DNA of 64,000 bases from the NCBI GenBank assembly GCA_947579605.1, contig OX388307.1:9711237-9775236 (forward strand), in the 5' to 3' direction. This document shows positions 13,301 to 24,830 of the stretch, piece by piece. Position 1 is the stretch's first letter, and every line of letters begins with the position of its first letter. The notes beneath the pieces are model-generated. The model saw only the letters and a program-made list of their open reading frames with translations. It ran no database searches and was not told the DNA's origin. The position numbers were made by a program, and so were the translations under genes. The DNA is from Athripsodes cinereus. Taxonomy: Eukaryota; Arthropoda; Insecta; Trichoptera; Leptoceridae.

Positions 13301-14033
13301 ATACCTAAAAAAACGAAAGATACTTTATTTCAAATTATCACTTCAATCAAATTCCTTATTTTGCATTTCAATAGCAGTATGTCCCACACGATATACACGT
13401 ATTCATTTTTCTTAATAATAATAATAATCTGGACAATTTATTGAGCGCCGTTTTGTGGTACAAACCACCGCAAGGGCGCATTTTCAGTTTTTTTTTTTAT
13501 TTAATTTTTGTTATTTATCAAATTTTAATATATTTTATGAATATTAATATTCTTAAGTTGACGTTTAGGGTAAAGCTCCCTGAAATTGCTGTAATACCTA
13601 CCTGCTGTGCCATCCACCGTTTGTCAAAAATATTTAGAATGGTTGTATATCAGTAAAATCAAGAACACATTGAAATTTATATAAAATTTAACGCTGTCAG
13701 TTGATTTGTAGAAGTATTTTGTAATGAGAAACCCGTAGAACGTTCACTAGGACCTGGACCAGATTAGTAAAATATCTTGAAAAAAGAAAATTTTAATCTC
13801 GTTAGTATGAAGGTATTCACTCACTTTTCATCCGGAAAACTATTGTACACGTTTCGTATTAAATCTTTTGTGTGCATCTTTTGCCTTAGTATGTCTCCAA
13901 TATTCCCGATGAAAGGTAAGCAGGTAGGTGGAGTTTTAACCCCTCGTCTTCTAAAGTAACCATTTATCCACCACCCAAGTACTAGAATGGACACCACCAC
14001 ACTCATTGCTCCATTAAATATCGTTAATAACAT
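7357..14033 (-). CDS. CYP9-like P450-6, complete, altered I-helix
   Basis: Eight exons, 5'->3': 14033-13825, 13304-13147, 12921-12778, 11804-11599, 11360-11132, 9401-9079, 8984-8816, 7526-7357; all introns GT-AG; 535 aa. Likely an ER-bound heme monooxygenase. Visible are an N-terminal anchor, proline hinge, C-helix WRDMR (W126, R130), ExxR (EALR, 390-393), PERF and the heme loop [10 protein letters not shown] (Cys478). The I-helix reads AGFDAVST at 332-339 where its paralogues read AGFDTSST, so the conserved threonine is alanine. Exon 2 is two codons shorter and exon 6 one codon longer than in the paralogues, and the start of exon 5 is poorly conserved, so this is the most diverged member. 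There is no acceptor directly before the ATG; the nearest candidate (TTTATTTCAG) is about 50 nt upstream. Introns 4-6 are large and carry a TTAA-MITE and an R1 repeat. The frame is intact. Confidence 0.9.
9837..10559. mobile_element. TTAA-type MITE, copy 1
   Basis: A 723-bp non-coding element with imperfect terminal inverted repeats of about 80 bp, both starting GGGGCCCC/GGGCCCC and continuing TTTAGCAAAAACG. The right end abuts TTAA (10560-10563); the left flank is CCAT, so a target duplication is not preserved. A second copy is at 29008-29696. It lies in intron 5 of P450-6. The TTAA flank suggests a piggyBac-like parent. Confidence 0.8.
10839..10990 (+). repeat. Dispersed repeat R1 (internally deleted)
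   Basis: R1 head (GTAAAAGGCAGGTATTCG), TTCAGCGATGAGGTTTGCC middle and a shortened 3' end (ATGCCGTGAAGG); the CCCCACTTGTGGG part is missing. Located in intron 5 of P450-6. Confidence 0.65.
12083..12320 (+). repeat. Repeat R5 followed by SINE S2 tail
   Basis: 12083-12200 matches 43935-44045 (shared blocks GAATTCCAT, TTGAAACAA, TTTCTACTAT, GAGACGTCTTTC). It is followed at 12235-12320 by the tail of SINE S2 (GTTAGTACCCATAATATAAG, CATATCTGAGT, ACTAGCTCG). Both are inside intron 3 of P450-6. Confidence 0.6.
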
Positions 14034-15689
14034 TGTAGATTTGTCGAGTAATATACCAAAAATTCACTCTTCTACTATTTCAACTGAAATAAAATACAAT
14101 TAAAAATTGAGGTAATCGGTAATTTAATAACGGACACGCTGCTCCAGACGCGTACATATATGACTTTCCTGGCTGATTTACTATAGATTTATGATAGATA
14201 GATTTCCAACAACTCTATTAATGGTTATAGTTTTCACTTTATATAAATACATTAATCAATTCAGTTAAATAAGATAATTTCAATTTTTAAAATTAAGATA
14301 TACTTAATCGTTAACATGACAAATATGAAAATGTATATAAAACAATATTTTTGATAAAACACAATATATCTAAACAACTATTCAATTGGTGTTTCTGAAG
14401 ATGGAACAATTACGCAGTAGTGAAGCTAAGATATCTTACATTGACAATCTGCGAATCAAAAATCTCTTAATAAGTACACTAACGTCTTCCGTAAAGATTT
14501 TGGCAAATCGGGAAATGTCGGCTATCTTCGGCATACTTTGATGGTATATTTATGTAATATAAGTCATGTACACAATGGCTAACTAACTAAACTAACCTTG
14601 ACATTTTGTTATGCTAATACACAAAAATATATGTATTTTGTTTTGTGACCATTAAAAGAGAAAGAAGAGTCATATTTAATACGAGAAGTAGGTAGATCTG
14701 TGTCACCAGAGTAGAAGAAATTAAATTTACTGATGTATGATATGAGGGTATATGCCCTCCAAATAAAATATGCCTCGTATCCTTATTTAAGTATGCTGTA
14801 AAAAAACAGATCTTTGTAAAAAGCAAATAGGTACAAGAAAATATAATAACAACACAATATTGAGAATTACATCACACGCATCTGATATTCTCTTCAATAT
14901 TTTTTATTATGTATTGTGCGATGATAGAACGCTTTCATCTACATACTTTCTTATATTTTCGAGGTCTAAAAAAAAAGTTGAAGAAGTCGCTCTACATGAG
15001 GATCTGTTGAAATTAGAGTAATCGCTGGTGCCTTGTCGCAAAAAGTCAGATAAAGATACTCGGAGAATATGAGGGAGGTTTTATGTTCAGCAGTGGACAG
15101 GAATAGGTGTATAAATGACTATTAGGGGCACGTAGATACATAGATATTTTTATGGTTAGCTAGAACTAGCTGCTAAAGAGCAGTAAGCTTTCCCAATAAC
15201 ACCGAATTTTACTCGCAATATTACCACATCCTTTTGTAAATGCGAACATTCGGCAAATCACTAGTAGAAAGAAAACATTATTAATTCCTGGCAAATCATA
15301 ATATGTTATGATACATATACATTAGGTGATAACTCGTAATGCACGCCTGTAAAGGTATGTATGAATAAAATAAAAACTTAATCATGACTTATAGATATAA
15401 TTTTATCTTTCTATCATCCGCCACAAGTAGCTTAACCAGTGCATGTAATACATAAACATGCAATATTCCTCTCTATGTCAGTAAATATATATTTGATCGT
15501 TTCTCCTCATTTGTATTACATAAATGATATTCTCAATTCTTACTGACCCTCATAAAGAATTAAATATCGAAATATTTAATAAGTTATGATAATGATGATT
15601 TTGTCGACCGGCATGGCGCGAATGCTCTTGCTTTTTAGGACTACCTATGCAATTTTAATATAAGAATGACCTATATCCTATCCTATACC
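14034..15689. other. Upstream region of P450-6, no gene seen
   Basis: Probably includes the promoter and leader exon of P450-6. A splice acceptor TTTATTTCAG on the minus strand near 14084 could end a 5' UTR intron. No coding signal and no named repeat recognised. Confidence 0.35.
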
Positions 15690-16080
15690 TATACCCTCAC
15701 GCCGTGTCCCAAGTGGGGTAGGCAGAGAGACCGGAACGCCAAACAGATCTATCTTTACACACTTCCTTCGCTTCCTCCACATTCATACAGTTCCTCTTAC
15801 ACGCACGTCGGTTCCTCTTACTCAACACGCGGCCGTCCTTGAGAATTTGATCCACGTGATCAAGCCACGTGGTTCTCGGACGCCCGCCTTTCCTCACACC
15901 CTTTCTTTCAGATAAGTATATCCTCTTTGTCATTCTTTCCTCTTTCATTCGTTCCACATGACCAAACCATCTCAATTTATTTACACGCATTCTGTCCACA
16001 ACAGTCTTCTTGCATCCGCTCATTCTTCTAATATCCTCATTCTTCACTCTATCACGCAGCGTTTTACCAACCATTCTTCT
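15690..16080 (-). mobile_element. RTE-like LINE 3' end with tail
   Basis: A 125-codon open frame (16074-15697) gives LRWFGHVERMKEERMTKRIY, GGRPRTTWLDHV and ends SGLSAYPTWDTA, a C-terminal module widespread in insect LINEs. It is followed by a (GGTATA)-rich simple tail (15700-15655). The last coding stretch, CTACCCCACTTGGGACACGG then CGTGAGGGTATA, is the part shared with the non-coding R1 repeats. 5'-truncated. Confidence 0.78.
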
Positions 16081-16100
16081 CCTTTTTCAATAATTCATCC

Positions 16101-16230
16101 TGGGTCTGGGTATTACATGTACCTATATGTGTTCAGTGCATTGTATATATATGTGTATCGTAGCGTTAGAACCCATAATACAAGATTCATATCTTAGTTT
16201 AGGAGCAGCTCGATCTGTGTGAATTGTCTA
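16101..16230 (+). repeat. SINE S2 tail fragment
   Basis: Matches the body of the SINE at 45954 (CCTGGGTCTGGGTATTACAT, GTGTTCAGTGCATTGTATAT, CCCATAATACAAGATTCATA, GTGTGAATTGTCTATACAT). The tRNA-like head is missing. Confidence 0.7.
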
Positions 16231-16238
16231 TACATGTA

Positions 16239-16530
16239 TTGTGTATTTTAGCTACGAAAATTGACATTTTCTCGCAACGTCGTCTATATTCGAACGATAA
16301 TAAAACGAAAACGTAACGCTGAAATGTGTTTTGAATTTGGGCCCAGGGCCCCTAGTCAAAACACATTTAAGCGTTACGTTTTCGTTCAAACAAGACGAGG
16401 TTGCGAGAACGCATCAATTTTCGTAGCTAAAATACACAAGTAGCTACGAAAATTGACACGTTCTCGCAACGTCGTCAATGTTTGAACGAAAACGAAACGA
16501 AAACGTAACGCTTAAATGTGTTTTGATTAG
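16239..16530. mobile_element. Foldback element plus extra arm
   Basis: 16239-16440 is a near-palindrome: the left arm TTTTAGCTACGAAAATTGAC then TTCTCGCAACGTCGTC is repeated inverted at the right end, with a short GGGCCCAGGGCCCC centre. A third copy of the left arm follows directly at 16441-16530 in direct orientation and is truncated. No coding capacity. Confidence 0.75.
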
Positions 16531-17392
16531 GCCTACTGCAGTCTTGAGTGTTTTTTCGTCACATCTGCAAATTGTTCCAGCGAGTTTGTGCAAAATGTTT
16601 ACTCTGCTCTTTACTTTTTGTCGGTCTAAATGTACCTACTGTGAATTTTAAAAAAACACTGTTGTTCGTTGACTACCTACTCAATTGATTCATTGAAATT
16701 AATAAAATCACATGTCTTCAACAAAAAACATTTATTTATAAAAAAAATCTCTATAGATACATTTTTTTATTACAATTTAATAAAAATAAATAATTTTAAC
16801 CAAAAAATGATGAATGAGTGAATGACTTCAGAAGCGGTACACTGATGCGGGATTAATTACAAATTATTTTAGTATATTTTGTATTATCTTCATACATATA
16901 GGTATAGGTACATATTTTTACATAGGTGTAGGTACATATTTGTATTGACCAGAAAATTAAAATTTATTTGTAATCCACAATCAAATTAGAGCATCAAACC
17001 ACTTATCAGATAAAAAAAAGAAACAATTATAATAAAGTCACAGTACGGAGTAATAACCCAAGGTTTTAATTTTTTGCTGTTGTTTCTTCGATATGGTGTA
17101 TAAATGCCATCTTTTGATTGAAAACTACTCCCAGATCTCGAATTTCAGTTACTTCAGTTAGTTCATTTACTTTATAAAAATGTATTTTTTTTTGCTCGTG
17201 TTTCATCACAGTCATTTACAACAAAGCATACACAACACCAAGTAAGTACCTAAACCAATGAAAATCTAACAGATTACTATCTTACCACAAAATAAACAAA
17301 TTTTAGTCGCATAAGAAGTACAAAGTATGTACGAGTAGGTACTACCAAGTTGAATATTGAATGCAGAAAAGTTTGAGTATTGAAATGAGTAT

Positions 17393-20300
17393 TTATTTGG
17401 ACAATCGTGGCTTAAACCCTACCCAAAATCCTTTTTCTGGTGTCAAATTAAATGATTGCAAACTCAGTATCAAAGGATTCTGTGTCTTTGCTGTGGTTAC
17501 TATGTCAAACTTCAATAGCAAGTTGTACATAACAGCTTTTGCTTCCATCAAAGCAAATCGTGATCCTGGAAACACAAAATAAGTTTCAAGAATATGTTTC
17601 TATTATTTTTTATGCTATATAACACAATATATATATATATAGCATAATATTGTGTTTTATATAGGTGGAAAATGCCTAAGTTTACACTTACAGATGCGGG
17701 CGAGAATTTTCATCAAATACCTAGAAAGACTTTAAGAAATATTTAATCAAGGTCTGAACAATCCAACTTCGGATTCCTTTAGGGGCATATTTTGTAGGCA
17801 TATATCCAAAATGAGATAAACCTACCAGAACCTATTCTTTGTCGGAAATTCTTTCTTATAATTTGATAGTGGTCAACATAATGTGTTGCCTTCGGAGTTT
17901 TTTTTTTTTTTTAGTTTTATTTCATTTTTGGAGAGTTGTATAAATACATCGTTTTCTATTGCAATGTGCTAAGTTTTTTTTTGGTTTTGTGAGAAAAGCA
18001 AACAATACCAATTAGTCACTTACCGATACAATTTCTGGGTCCAATCCCAAAAGGTAGATATGTGAATGGTTGAATACTTTCCTTGTTCTCATCAGAGAAT
18101 CTTTCTGGATCAAACACTTCTGGATCTTTAAAATATCTAGGATCGTGATGTAAACTATAAATTGGAATCCATATTCCATCTCCTTCTTTCATCTGCACGA
18201 CAATAAGGACATCGTTATTTTTAGAACATTTGTTATAAAAGCATTTATTAAAATAACTGCAAAGTTTATAACCAGAGAGGCAGGCATTGTTTACTTTGCC
18301 AAAAGATAAAAAAATAAGCTATTGACTTACATGTATTTCTTTGCCATATTTATTGGGAGCAGACAATGTATAAGACTTTGTACATTTTCTGTCGACAACC
18401 ATAATTGGAGGCCATTTTCTCAACGCTTCAGATATTACCATATCCATGTATTTCATTTTTTGAAGACAATCATATGTAAATTTTCCATCAATACTGGCTT
18501 CAACTTCATCTATTTCTTTCTGCAGCTTTCTTTGTATTTCAGGATGTACAGCCAATTCGTGTGACAGGAAGCATAGAAGAGTTGATGATGTGTCGAAACC
18601 AGCAATAAGGAATAATACTGCTTGTGCCACGATTTCATCATCAGTCCATACTGAAAACAAATAAATTATTTAACTTTATGAGTTAACCCAAGAACGTCAG
18701 CATCGTTTAGAATTCATTTTTCGACTTGTGTCTATCATTCTAATGCAGGTATTTAATTTGAATGCTTACTTCTTCTCACAGTCCCTTTTCCCACCGAAGA
18801 TTCCTCCACAGTAGCAAATCCAGCATCCTTGCCATCTTCATGTGAGTCATGCCTCAAGGTTCCCTTTCTGGCCTCCATCAGTAATTGTATCATGTCGTTC
18901 CTCACTATATTACGCTCCTCTCTATCTTTGATTGTGTCCCAAATAAGATTCCTATAGAAATTGCAGATTTTCGTCGAGAAAAATTTTATTCCTAGTATCT
19001 GTAATCATGTAGTTTGAGAAATACTCAATTTATATAAATAAATAGATGTAACGATTGATTATTGCCATTGAAGCATAAAAATATTATCTGCATCTTGTAT
19101 TCATTATGTTGTAAATTTTGTAACAATAAGCGAAAAAAATATATTTACATTTGAAAGACGTGGCATGAATATCAGAAGTAAGAAACTGAGATTTTTAAAA
19201 CCAGAGAAATTAAAAGCTTCTCTTCCTTTCACGTAGAATAAATTTTCTCTTTCTGCAAATGAATTGACTTGCAGACCGAATGCACTAGTAGCAATCACAT
19301 CATTAGCATATCTGGTGAAGGCGTCCTTCAATTCCAGTTCCACTAGTCCTCGAACTGAAACATATAATTAATTTATTAACAATTGATATTAAGTTTAATT
19401 TATCGACCAACGGTTCTTGGGGGAATTTTCAAAATGAGACACGATATATAGGTATTCCATTATTGACTTTATTAATTTTTGCGAGCCGGCTTTCAAAAGC
19501 TTCCGCTCTCATCATCTTTACTTTTGCTTGATGAAGTCAATAATGGAATAACCATACATCGTGTTTCATTTTAAAATAATTGATATGTTTTAATCAAGGC
19601 TTAAATGTTCATTGTTAACTTGTATGAATAGATTACCTTTATTATTTTCTTTCTCCATCTCTTTGACATAAAAATCTGTCATCTGCTCCCCACAGTCCAC
19701 AATTAACTGGAACATTCCTCTCATCTTAGAACTAGTGAAAGCAGGACTTAGCGTGGCTCTCATGTCTCGCCATTTCTGACCTGTAAATAATATAAAATGC
19801 AAGTATCTTGCTGTTAAATCATTTGGTTCTAACATTTGTCCCAGAGTTTAATGTTTCAAAACAAGTTCAATAAAATAGTTTGTCATGCATATACAACATA
19901 TTTCAATATAGTTTTTCTTACCTAACAGACTGAAAAGATTATTTCCAAACAAAATATCAGAGGTTCCATTCAACGATGAGACACGATCTATAAAGTGGTC
20001 AAAGTCTTTGATTGCCAATTGTTTAATTAATTCCACATCCTTTATGACAATTAATGGTTTTGTAAACTGGAATATTCCAACATACCTGTAGTAAAGTAAA
20101 ATTAAAATGTATGTAGGTATGTATTTGTAATTATTGTTACCTTGTAGATTGTACATTATCATAAACCGAATAATAAATTTGCAATGAAGAGTATCAATAA
20201 ATGAGCAAGTGTTAATTCCAAAATATAGGTATCTAATCAAATCTCTCAAACTGACAAATATAAATTAATAAAGTAATGAATTAGAAAAGACTTTGAATAT

Positions 20301-20555
20301 TTTATTGAATTTACAAAAAAAAACTTTATAACTTTACCATTCTTCAGGGTATTTTCTATATGTGTCGTCCAAAAAGTCTTTAAAATGCTGTTTTCGAAAC
20401 AAAGATGGCATCATGTGTCCTACAAGAGGCAGGTTACCGGGTGGACTATTAATCCCTCTTGTCCTGAAATAGTCATTCATCCATTTGCCTAGAGCCAGTA
20501 TGAGCACAGTCACACTCACTACTCCGTACAATAGAATATACATTATGGACATCAT
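17393..20555 (-). CDS. CYP9-like P450-5, complete
   Basis: Eight exons, 5'->3': 20555-20338, 20085-19922, 19780-19637, 19354-19149, 18998-18770, 18650-18331, 18192-18024, 17565-17393; all introns GT-AG; 540 aa, the usual CYP9 size. Key sites: anchor within the first ~30 residues, WRDMR with W131, I-helix AGFDTSST at 337-344, Exx[13 protein letters not shown], heme loop [10 protein letters not shown] with Cys482, C-terminal [12 protein letters not shown]. Its N-terminus departs from the others ([20 protein letters not shown] against [20 protein letters not shown]). The start could be either of two adjacent ATGs (20555 or 20552); both follow an acceptor TTTCAG. It is the most compact gene of the array, with a MITE in intron 3. 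Substrate unknown; role in xenobiotic metabolism is inferred from the family. Confidence 0.93.
19426..19576. mobile_element. Short MITE in P450-5 intron 3
   Basis: About 150 bp with ~40-bp imperfect inverted ends (left TATTCCATTATTGACTT, right AAGTCAATAATGGAATAACC). The core GAGCCGGCTTTCAAAAGCTT and GCTCTCATCATC recurs at 61695-61740. Confidence 0.65.
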
Positions 20556-21397
20556 TTTGGATCTGAAAGTGACCACATTTTATAATAGATATTCATCTTA
20601 ATTTAAATCTCGGTAAGAAGAGAAAAAAATAAAATGAATTTTCTAATTATATTGACGTGATTAGGTATATAGTTTTTCACACAAGAAATTGTATGATAAC
20701 GAAAAGATTGTCAATAAATGTGCTTTTGCATAAAAAAACATAAGGCTAACTTTAACCTAACCTACAAATCAGTCAAGCGTAAAAATTTAAGTACTTGTGA
20801 TATGTCCAACACATACGAAAAATGCGAATAATTAATTTGTTTTTCAAACACAAAATTACACCGGAATTTTACTCTCCAGATAAAGTACTACATATCTACA
20901 TAAAAATAATACAAAAAAATCAAAGCTTAGATGCATTCACATAAACTTAAAAAAATCCAAAATCTCTAAATATGTCCCGATCTAGATCTTATCTAAAAAT
21001 CTTATCTTTTATCTTAGAAATAACAAATTAATATGAAAAATAAAATAAAGATATTAAAATATTGCAATTATGAAGGCATATCTTTATTCTATTACCTATA
21101 CAACATTCTTTACTGTCAATACTGTTTTTGAATTTTTCTATGTGTATTTTTATTTACTTACGATTTAAACAATGTGTAAACAATGTGATCGATATTGAAA
21201 TTTCCACCAATATTTTGCAACAAAATTTCCAACAAACGACTCTACAATACAATGCTAATTGACTGATAATATGAATGTTTGTATGGTGATTGTAGGCGTC
21301 AGATACTGGTTTATAACACACTCCTACAATAATCTCCGCATTAATATTTCAGTCAGTTCACATTTACGCATGTTTGTTATCACTCTTCTTCATAAGT

Positions 21398-21590
21398 TTT
21401 CGGGTGTCCTGTAAAAGGAAAGTGTTCGAAAAAATTAAGACTTTTCACTTGTTAAATTCAGCGATGAGGTTTGCCACCCATCCTGAATACCTTGATTTTA
21501 TATTGGCACAGAGACAGCTTGCATGTTCATTATATGCAGCTGGTCTGCTGGCTACCCCACTTGTGGAATATGCCGTGATGGTATAGTAGT
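21398..21590 (+). repeat. Dispersed repeat R1
   Basis: Well preserved copy: TTCGGGTGTCCTGTAAAAGG head, TTCAGCGATGAGGTTTGCC, then GCTACCCCACTTGTGGAATA and TGCCGTGATGGTATAG tail. It is the best copy for the 5' boundary. Confidence 0.72.
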
Positions 21591-22779
21591 ATATCCGATT
21601 TATATACATTTAACAGTAAAGTGTCGAAAAGGGAAACAAATGCCCTCTGTAAAAACTTGCATAAAGAAATTAAACTGTGTGTGCGAAAGGAAAAAGGAGA
21701 TTAGTCGAATCATCCCCAAATCGAGTTTAATGCACTAATCACCAATGATTGGTCATAATTAGGCATTTTAATTTATTATATTTATTAATTCGTACCTACG
21801 TTGTAAGACAATACTAACCTTTTATTTATTACGATATTAATGATTTGTAAATTTGATTGGTGAAGTTTGAGTATGAGTTTGATAAATACATAGCATGTCA
21901 AAACCTAGGTAACTGAAATATAAGTTGTTAGTAAAATAAACTCTACAAATTATTATTGTTTCATTTTCGGCTATAAATTCTCTATTTTACTGGCCCGAGA
22001 GGATGACTGGCATGGTTTGTTTATTACGTGTTTCCAGTTTGTCTACTCTGGGAGTATAGTCTTTCTCACGAGACCTTGCCCCATGTCAATGTATTAGTTA
22101 ATCCTTTCGTATTACGTGTAAACACAAATTCATCGACACATCCATTGGTTGAATATGACGGTAAGTACTGCATCATCATTAGAAGTGTTCGAAAATTTGA
22201 TTTGATTTTTGAATTACTGGGTATTCATAATCTTACTCTAAAAAGATGTCTCAAATTAAATTGGGCCAAGGAAAATCGCTTAATGGGCAGACGAAAGAAG
22301 TACCTAATTTTAAATGTTTATGGATATTTAAATGTATGACTATTTTTGATTCGACACATTAATTGTGTTTTTTTATGTTTTTTCTTTTTTAATTTGTATT
22401 TTCACATGTCAAAGGCACGCCGTAAATATATGTAAATAAATAAATAATAAATATGTAAATAAACAAATGGAAGTGTCTAGCGTGACGCTAGCGGCACTAT
22501 AGTCTAATTTGCTAAAATGCCGCTGACGGCAGCGTAAACATGAAATAGCTAGTTTGCCGCTAGTTGCCACATTATAAACATTGTGAAGATAGCTACAATA
22601 CAATACTGTCAATTGGCGCGTTAATGCTATGGTTGATGCGTGTGTTGTGTTTGGGTGAAGTGAAAGATTATTTTTGTCCTATAAGCTACCGGGCGACTCG
22701 CCAAAGGCTCCAATATTTTCTATTATGAACCCTGATGGCAGCTTCAATCCTACATACTTATTTATTCATTTATTCATTA

Positions 22780-22905
22780 CTGACATTGATTACAAGCAAA
22801 TTCATACAAAAATACATTTAAAACAAATACAATCATACACTCAATATACAGAGGGCGAGTTTATCGCAGAGGCGCGATTTCTTTCCAACTAACCCAATCC
22901 ATACC
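22780..22905 (-). repeat. Retroposon 3' tail (R4)
   Basis: Contains GGGCGAGTTTATCGCAGAGG and CCAACTAACCCA, the tail shared with 62344-62475 and 62707-62840 and, inverted, with 33596, 37360 and 23495. Read on the minus strand it runs TTGG, then a GCGATAAACTCGCCC block and an AT-rich end. Confidence 0.55.
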
Positions 22906-23174
22906 TGTAATGTTCTAAGATATTTTTGTTGGTGTTTTAGCATTTTAATTCTTCCTGTCTCTTTTATTTCATAAACTACCTCAAATTTATGTTTATTAGT
23001 TTGGTAAGAGAGGGATCTTAATTGGTTTCCCCATTGTTGTTTTTTTAATGTTTGTAGATACTTATTGTTTCAACTGTTTGATCCACACAGAATAAATGAA
23101 ATAAAATAAAATACCTAGCATCAATAACTCAACTTAACCATATCCCTTCCCCTCCCTCCCCTCACCCTTATATA

Positions 23175-23179
<5 letters not shown>

Positions 23180-23255
<76 letters not shown>

Positions 23256-23325
23256 GTGTATGTATGTATGTGTATATGTGTGTATGTATGTATGTGTGTG
23301 TATATATATGTATGTATATTTATGA
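23180..23325. repeat. (TG)n/(TATG)n microsatellite
   Basis: About 145 bp of TG dinucleotides with interspersed TATG units. It gives spurious Cys-Val-Tyr ORFs in two frames. Confidence 0.95.
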
Positions 23326-23494
23326 TTGTGTCTATACTATTTATATTATTTTATTATGCTTTTTGTTTTTAGTACTTATACCTACTTATGTTATATGTAC
23401 CTATATATATTTTATTTATTTTTTATTATATCTTTTCTTTTATGTACTTTACTATGTACATCAATATTAATGTATCTCGTATCTCTCTCACATT

Positions 23495-23597
23495 TGGTTG
23501 GTTGGTAGAAATTGCCTAAAGGCAATAAACCCGCCATTTGTGTTACTTTGTATATTCCACAATAAAGATTATTTTATTTTATTTTATTTTATTTTAT
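23495..23597 (+). repeat. Retroposon 3' tail (R4) with (TTTTA)n
   Basis: TTGGTTGGTAG then GGCAATAAACCCGCC, CAATAAAG and six or more TTTTA units: a polyadenylated retroposon end of the R4 type. Confidence 0.6.
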
Positions 23598-24744
23598 CAT
23601 GGGGATCCCATGTTAGATACTTCCGAGTGTGGTTAGATAGAATTTCATATTATCATGAACTAGGTGTGGTTCTATTATTAATTAAATTTACAATATTAAT
23701 ATTGAGATATTATTTTCATTGGACAAATGCTATTATTATTCCTATACAGTGTGTATGTAGGGATTGGAATGTGTGGTATTCGACTCTCTCTGCCTACCTT
23801 GCAAGGGATCAAAGATCTTTCAAATTGTATGCGATACATTTTTCTTTTTCAATAGTATCTAACCGTAATGATAAACACATCCTGTGATGATGAAATAAGT
23901 TTCCTTTTTATTTTTCAGATTAACAAGTTTGGAGTAAGTATGTTTCACGTGATATAAATGTTCTCTCAGTGATTCCAATAATTCTTTTTTACACAGATGC
24001 AAGCCTATCATGTATGAGATTCTCCTTAGAAAGTTTGCAAATAAAAATGATGAGTACTATTTGGTGCTTGAGCACTTATAATTAAGTACATAAAAACTGT
24101 TCTTCACTAAGTTAACATCTTTAAAACTAATCTCACTACGGTTTAATATACAATTCTGTGTGATCCTTATTTAGTAAAAAATGTGATTTACTTGACAGAA
24201 AAATGATGCGCGCGCATTGCCGGCAATTTAGTCCCCAGTACTAAACAACCGCTAGCGGCTTTTTAGACACTTCCTAAACAAATTATTCTTATTTTTACAT
24301 ATTTTACATAAAAAGGTGTTATTTTTGCCACCAAACGTCATTAGAAAATAAAACAACTTGATTTTTTGGGTTTGTGATGTTATGATGAGTGTATAGGAAA
24401 TGCATTTTATCATATTAAAATAATAACTAAATGGAATCATTTTTCATTATACATTATTATAAAATGTATATGGATACAAACGTAAGATGTATAATATTAT
24501 TTTTTCTTAAACTTGATACCTTAGTCTTGAAATTAAAAAAAAATAATATTATTAATTGTATACAATATTAGGTGTACCCCTGTACCGGCAAGAAGGTGGC
24601 GGCAAAGTTTCATGAGAATGTCTACATCTATATCGTAATGGTAGATAATTATATAGAGAAGATTATTAATACCTACCTATAATATATATTTACTAAGATA
24701 TTACATTAGGTACAGATAATGTGAAATTCATTCACCGACATAAG

Positions 24745-24830
24745 GTAGTCGGTAGGCTGATGATAGAATCTCGAACTTTCAACCAGAAGATCCTGGGTTA
24801 AAATCCCGCTGTCGAATTATTTCAATTTCA
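24745..24830 (+). repeat. Possible tRNA-derived fragment
   Basis: GTCGGTAGGCTGATGATAG followed about 30 nt later by CTGGGTTAAAATCCC resembles A and B boxes of a decayed tRNA or SINE head. No acceptor-stem pairing was established. Confidence 0.3.

Noticed and set aside
16261..16443. Small ORF of 60 codons
   Set aside because: Lies entirely inside the foldback palindrome.
22028..22339. 103-codon plus ORF
   Set aside because: No motif or homology recognised; AT-rich, no support from repeats or splice sites.
23180..23470. Cys/Val/Tyr-rich ORFs
   Set aside because: Translation of the TG/TATG microsatellite in two frames.
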